Source of the DNA: Paractinoplanes tereljensis
GTDB lineage: Bacteria; Actinomycetota; Actinomycetes; Mycobacteriales; Micromonosporaceae
DNA: 64,000 bases
Direction: 5' to 3'
NCBI RefSeq assembly: GCF_016862435.1
Contig: NZ_BOMY01000025.1
Span: 1-64,000 of the forward strand
Shown here: positions 57,335 through 64,000 of the stretch, in pieces
How positions within the stretch are numbered: position 1 is the first letter of the stretch
Layout: each line of letters opens with the position of its first letter
Position numbers and translations under genes: made by a program
The notes under the pieces: model-generated
What the model was told of the DNA's origin: nothing
What the model saw: the letters and a program-made list of their open reading frames with translations, nothing else
Databases searched by the model: none

Positions 57335-58162
57335 GTGACCAAGCACAGTGTCGCCGTGATCGGCGCGGGCAAGCTCGGTGAGCTGGTCCTCTCCGGACTG
57401 CTGCGCTCCGGCTGGCCGGTCAGCCAGCTGCTGGCCACCACCCGCCGGCCCGAGCGCGCCACCGAGCTGGCCGAGCGCTACGGCATCCGGCCGGTGCTCA
57501 ACCTGACCGCGATCACCCAGGCCGACGTGCTGCTGATCGCGGTGAAGCCGCAGGACGCGGCCAAGCTGCTTGACGACTTCGGGATGAAGGTGCCGCCCGG
57601 CAAGCTCGTGGTGTCGCTCTGCGCCGGCCTGCCGACGAGCTTCTTCGCCGAGCGGCTGCCCGGTGGCATCCCGGTGGTGCGGGTGATGACCAACACCCCG
57701 GCGCTTGTCGACCAGGCGATGACGGTGATCTCCCCGGGGCCGTACGCCACCGAGGAGCACCTCGCCCTCACCGAGGAGATCTTCAAGCCGGTCGGCAAGA
57801 CCATGCGGGTCCCCGAGTCCCAGCAGGACGCGGTGACCGCGCTCTCCGGCTCCGGGCCGGCCTACTTCTACCTGCTGGTCGAGGCGATGATCGACGCCGG
57901 CATCCTGCTCGGACTGCCGCGCCAGGTCGCGCACGAGCTGATCGTGCAGACCGCGATCGGCTCGGCCGTGATGCTCCGCGACTCCGGCGAGCACCCGGTC
58001 AAGCTGCGCGAGGCGGTCACCTCACCGGCCGGCACCACCATCTCGGCGATCCGCAAGCTGGAGGAGCACGGCGTACGCGCGGCTTTCCTGTCGGCGCTGG
58101 AGGCGGCGCGCGACCGCGCCGCCGAGATCGCGTCGCAGATGTCTCGGCCAAAAAGCGAGTAG
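57335..58162 (+). CDS. proC: Pyrroline-5-carboxylate reductase
   Basis: 275 residues. The last step of proline synthesis. N-terminal Rossmann motif VAVIGAGKLGE, VKPQDA, VRVMTNTPALV, SGSGPAYFYLLVEAM and the C-terminal signature ELIVQTAIGSAVMLRDSGEHPVKLREAVTSPAGTT (spread over about residues 205-240). GTG at 57335; a GTG two codons earlier is possible. It stands alone between the pfkA terminator and a convergent DUF429 gene. Confidence 0.95.
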   Translation: MTKHSVAVIGAGKLGELVLSGLLRSGWPVSQLLATTRRPERATELAERYGIRPVLNLTAITQADVLLIAVKPQDAAKLLDDFGMKVPPGKLVVSLCAGLPTSFFAERLPGGIPVVRVMTNTPALVDQAMTVISPGPYATEEHLALTEEIFKPVGKTMRVPESQQDAVTALSGSGPAYFYLLVEAMIDAGILLGLPRQVAHELIVQTAIGSAVMLRDSGEHPVKLREAVTSPAGTTISAIRKLEEHGVRAAFLSALEAARDRAAEIASQMSRPKSE

Positions 58163-58164
58163 AG

Positions 58165-58842
58165 CTAGTACCAAATAGCGATCTTCGAACCGTTGGTCTC
58201 CTCCGGGGGCGACGGATGGCTCAGGGCCGTGCCGGTCGCCATCCGGTGCGCCGACCAGGCCACCGCGGCCGCGTCCAGGATGTCGTCGGGCGGGGCCTGC
58301 CCGGCCGGGCCGATCTGGTCGGGCAGCACGATGCCGTTGCGCGCCAGCAACTCGCGCCGACGCGCCTGACCGGCCCAGGTCTTCTTCGCGTACGCCAAGG
58401 GCTCGCCCGCCATGGTGCGGAAGGAGACCTCGGGGTGCGCCTCGAAGAGCAGGCCCGGATGCCGTTCCCAGATCGCGTTGGCCTCCAGCAGCTTGGGCCG
58501 TAAGGCCCAGGACTGCCGGCTGAGGCCGGCCCCGGTCAGGTCGCGGCAGAGCCGGTTGGCCGCCGCGAAGTCGGCCTCCATCCAGACCTGGCGGGGCGGC
58601 ACCCGGAAGATGCTGCCGCGCCGCGGCCCGAGCTGGTCGGCGGCGAGGGTGTCCGCGGCGCGCCACTTGTCGGGCAGCATGCCGAGCGGGATGTCGACGC
58701 CGATGACGGCCGCACCGGAACTGTTGGCAACGATCTCGTAGAGCGAGGCGGCGAGCACCGCGCGGCCGAACGCGCCGTCGCGCAACTCGACACCGACCCA
58801 ACCCAGGGCGTACGCGTCGACGCCGATCACGTGGATGCTCAT
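58165..58842 (-). CDS. DUF429 protein
   Basis: 225 residues. The DUF429 layout is visible: VIGVDAYALGWVGV at the N-terminus, VIGVDIPLGML with acidic residues, an FRVPPRQVW segment, FEAHPEVSF and a C-terminal DDILDAAAVAWSAHRM. The fold is RNase H-like and predicted to be a nuclease; function unproven. It converges on proC, 2 bp apart. Confidence 0.85.
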   Translation of the reverse strand: MSIHVIGVDAYALGWVGVELRDGAFGRAVLAASLYEIVANSSGAAVIGVDIPLGMLPDKWRAADTLAADQLGPRRGSIFRVPPRQVWMEADFAAANRLCRDLTGAGLSRQSWALRPKLLEANAIWERHPGLLFEAHPEVSFRTMAGEPLAYAKKTWAGQARRRELLARNGIVLPDQIGPAGQAPPDDILDAAAVAWSAHRMATGTALSHPSPPEETNGSKIAIWY

Positions 58843-58964
58843 CGGCCTGGGAACCCTCGGCCACCGCTATGGGCGTCGATGCCGACGTCGAAGATGGTCA
58901 TGACGGCAGACTACGCGCTGTGCCCGTTCGTGTGCACCCTGTACATCTCGGCGCCGTGAAGTTA

Positions 58965-58986
58965 AGACCGTGATTAATCACGGTCT
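58965..58986. promoter_or_regulatory. 22-bp perfect palindrome upstream of the chitinase
   Basis: AGACCGTGATT followed by its exact reverse complement. It sits 7 bp before the candidate -35 box and is a candidate activator or repressor site, or a small hairpin. Confidence 0.75.
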
Positions 58987-58992
58987 CGCGTC

Positions 58993-59022
58993 TTGACGTT
59001 GGTGAATACCTGTGACTACCGT
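58993..59022 (+). promoter_or_regulatory. Candidate chitinase promoter
   Basis: TTGACG (58993-58998), 18 bp and TACCGT (59017-59022), with a start near 59029. The leader to the GTG would be about 70 nt. Confidence 0.5.
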
Positions 59023-59040
59023 CTCCCTCACGAACTTTTT

Positions 59041-59051
59041 GGAAACTTTCC
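59041..59051. promoter_or_regulatory. Candidate operator GGAAACTTTCC in the chitinase leader
   Basis: GGAAA and TTTCC are inverted around a central C, just after the predicted transcription start. Its position suits a repressor of sugar-regulated genes. Confidence 0.45.
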
Positions 59052-59096
59052 TAACTGTTCACATCCCCCTTTGCTCGACCGCCTTGAGGAGACGAA

Positions 59097-60581
<1,485 letters not shown>

Positions 60582-60618
60582 GCGTACGCCTAAAAGTACT
60601 CATCTCCTCAGGTGAGAA

Positions 60619-60654
60619 GCGGGGCACCGGGCGCAAGCTCGGTGCCCCGCTTTC
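60619..60654 (+). terminator. Chitinase terminator with GCAA tetraloop
   Basis: A 14-bp stem (60619-60632 with 60637-60650, one G-U) is capped by GCAA, a GNRA tetraloop, and followed by TTTCG. It ends 15 bp before the DAHP synthase ATG. Confidence 0.85.
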
Positions 60655-60668
60655 GTAGGCTTGGTGGC

Positions 60669-62075
60669 ATGCGCCGTGAGTGGCACCAGCTGAGTTACCC
60701 CGGGGTCGGTAACCCGGCCTTCCAGACCTCCCGCCCGTCCGACGACTCGGCCGAGGACGCCGCCCTCGGCCTCGATCGATGGCGGGACCTGCCCCGCGTG
60801 CAGATGCCGCCGTGGGCGGACATGGACGAGGTCGCCTCGGTCTGCAAGGTGCTCGACAACGTCCCGTCCATCGTCGCCCCCTACGAGGTCGACCAGCTGC
60901 GGGTCAAGCTCGCCGAGGTCTGCGAGGGACGCGCGTTCCTGCTGCAGGGCGGGGACTGCGCCGAGACGTTCGAGGCCAACACCGAGAGCCACCTGCTCGC
61001 CAACGCCCGCACCCTGCTGCAGATGGCGGTGGTGCTGACCTACGGCGCGTCGATGCCGGTGGTGAAGGTGGCCCGGGTCGCCGGGCAGTACACCAAGCCC
61101 CGCTCGGCGCCGACCGACTCGCTCGGCCTCCCGGCCTACCGCGGCGACCTGATCAACTCGCTGGAGGCGAACGAGGCCGCCCGCGTCGCCGACCCGCAGC
61201 GGATGATCCGGGCGTACGCGAACTCGGCCGCCGCGATGAACATGCTCAGGGCGTACCTGTCGGGTGGTCTGGCCGACCTGAACGGCCTGCACGACTGGAA
61301 CAAGGACTTCGTCCGGGCCTCGCCGGCCGGCGAGCGCTACGAGGCGATCGCCCGCGAGATCGACCGCGCCCTCGACTTCATCCGGGCCTGCGGGATGACC
61401 GACAACGAGGCGCTGCGTACGGTCAGCCTGTACTGCTCGCATGAGGCGCTCGCCCTGGAGTACGACCGGGCGCTGGCCCGGGTCAGCGACGGCAAGGCGT
61501 ACGGCCTGAGCGGTCATTTCCTCTGGGTGGGCGAACGCACCCGGCAGCTGGACCACGCGCACCTAGACTTCATCAGCCGGATCGCCAACCCGGTCGGCGT
61601 GAAGCTCGGCCCCGGCACCAGCCCCGACACCGCGATCGAGCTGTGCGAGAAGCTCAACCCGGACAACATCCCGGGCCGGCTCACCCTGATCAGCCGGATG
61701 GGCAACGGCCGGGTGCGCGACGCGCTGCCGCCGATCGTCGAGAAGGTCACCGCGACCGGCGCCAAGGTCGTCTGGCAGTGCGACCCGATGCACGGCAACA
61801 CCCACGAGTCGTCCAACGGTTACAAGACCCGGCACTTCGACCGGATCGTCGACGAGGTGCTCGGCTACTTCGAGGTGCACCGCGGCCTCGGCACCCACCC
61901 CGGCGGCATCCACATCGAGCTGACCGGCGAGGACGTCACCGAGTGCCTGGGCGGCGCGCAGGGCATCGAGGACCTCGACCTGCCGGACCGCTACGAGACG
62001 GCCTGTGACCCGCGGCTGAACACCCAGCAGAGCCTGGAACTGGCCTTCCTGGTGGCGGAGATGCTCCGTGGCTGA
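60669..62075 (+). CDS. aroG: Class II DAHP synthase
   Basis: 468 residues. The first step of aromatic amino acid synthesis, from PEP and erythrose 4-phosphate. Plant/actinobacterial class II motifs: FLLQGGDCAETFEANT, VVKVARVAGQYTKPRS, YCSHEALALEYD, WVGERTRQLDHAHLDF, VVWQCDPMHGNT and GGIHIELTGEDVTECLGGA. In synteny with Rv2178c. The ATG at 60669 matches the family start. It overlaps the threonine aldolase gene by 8 bp. Confidence 0.95.
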   Translation: MRREWHQLSYPGVGNPAFQTSRPSDDSAEDAALGLDRWRDLPRVQMPPWADMDEVASVCKVLDNVPSIVAPYEVDQLRVKLAEVCEGRAFLLQGGDCAETFEANTESHLLANARTLLQMAVVLTYGASMPVVKVARVAGQYTKPRSAPTDSLGLPAYRGDLINSLEANEAARVADPQRMIRAYANSAAAMNMLRAYLSGGLADLNGLHDWNKDFVRASPAGERYEAIAREIDRALDFIRACGMTDNEALRTVSLYCSHEALALEYDRALARVSDGKAYGLSGHFLWVGERTRQLDHAHLDFISRIANPVGVKLGPGTSPDTAIELCEKLNPDNIPGRLTLISRMGNGRVRDALPPIVEKVTATGAKVVWQCDPMHGNTHESSNGYKTRHFDRIVDEVLGYFEVHRGLGTHPGGIHIELTGEDVTECLGGAQGIEDLDLPDRYETACDPRLNTQQSLELAFLVAEMLRG

Positions 62076-63138
62076 CCTGCGATCCACAGCGCCTACTTTC
62101 GACCTTCGGTCCGACACCGTCACCCGCCCGTCGGTCGCCATGCGGCGAGCGATGGCTGAGGCGATCGTCGGCGACGACGTCTTCGGCGACGACCCCACGG
62201 TCAACGCCCTCGAGGCCCGGGTGGCCGCGATGTTCGGGCACGAGGCGGCGCTGTTCGCGCCGTCCGGCACGATGGCCAACCAGATCGCCCTCCAGCTCGT
62301 GGTCCCGCCCGGCGGCGAACTGCTGGCCGGCGGCGACGCGCACGTCCTGGTGTACGAGATGGGCGCGGCCGCCGTGGTCGGCGGCATCTCGTCGCGTACG
62401 TGGGGTTCGGTCGGCGCCGACCTCGACCCCGCCCAGATCGGCGCGATGGTCCGCAAGCCGGGCGGTTACACGGTGGCGACCCGGGCGATCGCCGTCGAGC
62501 AGACCCACAACCTGGGCGGCGGGGGAGTGGTGCCGCTGCCCACTCTGCAGGCCCTGCGGGCCACGGTCGACAAACACAGGGCCGACCAGCACGAGATCGC
62601 CCTGCACTGCGACGGCGCCCGGATCTGGCACGCGCACGTCGCCGACGGGGTGCCGCTGGACACCTACGGCCGCCTGTTCGACACCATCTCGGTGTGCCTG
62701 TCCAAGGGCCTCGGCGCCCCGGTCGGCTCGCTGGTGATCGGCAGCGCCGAACGCATCGACCGGGCCCGGATCATCCGCAAGCGGATGGGCGGCGGCATGC
62801 GCCAGGCAGGCATTCTCGCGGCGGCGGCGGACTACGCGCTGACCCACAACATCACCCGGCTCGCCGAGGACCACGAGCGCGCCCAGCGGGTGGCGGTGGC
62901 CCTGGCAAAGTACGGGGTGGTGGACCCGACCCAGGTGCGCACCAACCTGGTCCTGGTCGACCTGAGCGGCACCCGGCTGGACGCGGCGTCGTTCGTCGCC
63001 CGAGCCGCCGCCCAGGACGTACACATCGCCGCGATGCTGCCGCACCTGGCCCGCGTCGTGACCCACCTGGACGTCGACGACAACGCCCTCGACCAGGCGA
63101 TCACGGTACTGACGGGGATCCTCGCCCAGGAGGCGTGA
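62068..63138 (+). CDS. ltaE: Low-specificity L-threonine aldolase
   Basis: 356 residues. A PLP enzyme that splits threonine or allo-threonine to glycine and acetaldehyde. N-terminal FDLRSDTVTRPS, GDDVFGDDPTVNALE, FAPSGTMANQIAL, HCDGARIWHAHV and PLP-lysine in SVCLSKGLGAPVGS. GTG start inside the end of aroG. The sialidase-like gene follows 3 bp after the stop. Confidence 0.93.
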   Translation: MADLRSTAPTFDLRSDTVTRPSVAMRRAMAEAIVGDDVFGDDPTVNALEARVAAMFGHEAALFAPSGTMANQIALQLVVPPGGELLAGGDAHVLVYEMGAAAVVGGISSRTWGSVGADLDPAQIGAMVRKPGGYTVATRAIAVEQTHNLGGGGVVPLPTLQALRATVDKHRADQHEIALHCDGARIWHAHVADGVPLDTYGRLFDTISVCLSKGLGAPVGSLVIGSAERIDRARIIRKRMGGGMRQAGILAAAADYALTHNITRLAEDHERAQRVAVALAKYGVVDPTQVRTNLVLVDLSGTRLDAASFVARAAAQDVHIAAMLPHLARVVTHLDVDDNALDQAITVLTGILAQEA

Positions 63139-63141
63139 CCA

Positions 63142-64000
63142 ATGTCCGACCCGATCGTGGTGGCGCACGCCGCCGACGGCCTGCTTCCGCACTTTCCCGA
63201 CGTGGTGCGGCTGCCCGAGGGCCGGCTGCTGGCCGCCTACCGGGAGGGCACCGGCCACATCAGCCACGAGGGCCGGATCGCCGTCGTGTCCTCCGCCGAC
63301 GACGGGCAGACCTGGAGCAGGCCGCGGGTCGTGGTCGACGGCGCACACGACGACCGCGACCCGAAACTGGCCGTCCTCTCCGACGGCACCGTCCTGCTGA
63401 GCTACTTCGTCCTGGAGTGGACCGGCGAGCGGACCCACGACAACCACGGCGTCCAGGTGCGGCGCAGCACCGACGGCGGCCGCACCTGGTCGCACGCGGT
63501 GCAGGTCGGCAGCCACTGGTGGGCGTCGCACGGAGCCGCCGTCGAACTGCCCGGCGGCGACCTGCTGCTGCCGGTCTACAACCGCCCGCCCGGCGAGAAG
63601 TGGCACCGGGCGGTGGTGGTCCGCAGCACCGACGGCGGCCACACCTGGCCGGCCAAGTCCGAGGTCTCGGTGGCGCACGGCAGCACGTTCCACTTCCAGG
63701 AGCCGACCCTGACCGTCCTGGACGGCCAGATCGTGGCCCTGATCCGCACCACGGTCGAGCACGCTTACCTCTCCCGCTCGACCGATCACGGCCACACCTG
63801 GACCGCACCCGTCCCGACCGACATGCCGGCCTCGTCGCACCACGCGCTGCGTCTGGCGAACGGCGAGGTTCTGGTCACCTACGGCGACCTGTCCAAGCGC
63901 TTCGCCGAACACCGTGACACGGTGGGCCGCCTGGTCCGGCGGCCGCTGGCGACCTGGGACGGCTACCCCGACATCCAGCTGTACGACTCGGGCCACCCCG
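63142..64000 (+). CDS. Sialidase-like BNR-repeat protein, N-terminal 286 aa (runs off right edge)
   Basis: The frame is open from an ATG at 63142 to the edge. Four Asp-box motifs are visible: SADDGQTW, STDGGRTW, STDGGHTW and STDHGHTW, spaced as in a six-bladed sialidase propeller. The start RLPEGRLLAAYREG and a GSHWWASHGAAVEL segment fit the exo-alpha-sialidase/BNR superfamily of cytosolic glycosidases. There is no signal peptide, so the substrate is probably intracellular or the protein is not a true sialidase. Its C-terminus is outside the window. Confidence 0.82.
   Translation, partial: MSDPIVVAHAADGLLPHFPDVVRLPEGRLLAAYREGTGHISHEGRIAVVSSADDGQTWSRPRVVVDGAHDDRDPKLAVLSDGTVLLSYFVLEWTGERTHDNHGVQVRRSTDGGRTWSHAVQVGSHWWASHGAAVELPGGDLLLPVYNRPPGEKWHRAVVVRSTDGGHTWPAKSEVSVAHGSTFHFQEPTLTVLDGQIVALIRTTVEHAYLSRSTDHGHTWTAPVPTDMPASSHHALRLANGEVLVTYGDLSKRFAEHRDTVGRLVRRPLATWDGYPDIQLYDSGHP

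Overview
The window is GC-rich (roughly 70%) actinobacterial chromosome. Frequent GTG starts, TGA-overlapping gene junctions, a cytochrome bc1-aa3 supercomplex with di-heme QcrC, class II DAHP synthase, PimB, adenosine kinase and RNase AS point to Actinomycetota. Family content (secreted GH16 and GH18 enzymes, COG4586/4587/3694 exporter, DUF5304, D104/K124-type phosphofructokinase) fits Micromonosporaceae, Actinoplanes-like. No rRNA, tRNA, CRISPR, prophage or transposase was seen. No stretch longer than about 300 bp lacks a gene.

The backbone keeps an old actinobacterial gene neighbourhood, which from memory corresponds to M. tuberculosis Rv2178c-Rv2206. Left to right it holds a DUF3043 protein, murA, nadA, glycerate kinase, erpA, adoK, a cysteine desulfurase/TusA pair, ctaC-ctaF, trpD, ctaG, ctaE-qcrCAB, a Lrp-type RAM protein, a DEDDh/GIY-YIG nuclease, pimB, a SRPBCC protein, plsC, RNase AS and aroG. 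Respiration dominates 15.3-24.2 kb: ctaC, ctaF, ctaG, ctaE, qcrC, qcrA and qcrB are present, but oxidase subunit I (ctaD) is not in the window.

Accessory material interrupts this backbone. At 1-7 kb are a repeat-containing protein running off the edge, an ABC-2 exporter, two tandem secreted GH16 glucanases and an XRE-cupin/azlCD regulon. At 24.2-28.3 kb is a 1281-aa membrane NACHT NTPase gene bracketed by an ~85-bp imperfect inverted repeat. At 40.7-42.5 kb a divergent MFS/MarR pair shares a perfect 18-bp operator palindrome. At 48.5-50.7 kb is a flavin monooxygenase with an alpha/beta-hydrolase lacking its nucleophilic serine. At 59-60.6 kb is a chitinase with an elaborate control region, and at the right edge a sialidase-like gene runs off.

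Signalling and stress genes are scattered between: a short RSH (p)ppGpp enzyme, a NarL-type two-component pair, a Crp/Fnr regulator and a trehalose-phosphate synthase gene broken by a one-base change in a G6 run.

The best candidate for an undescribed system is the NACHT locus. It combines N-terminal membrane helices, a NACHT ATPase, a multi-helix membrane block, a winged-helix-like segment and a long helical C-terminus carrying two young in-frame tandem repeat arrays, inside an inverted-repeat-bounded segment inserted between housekeeping genes. Other items worth testing are a ~100-nt hairpin after ctaF, the otsA frameshift, several apparently leaderless promoters with embedded operators, and the PPi-type residues in the phosphofructokinase.
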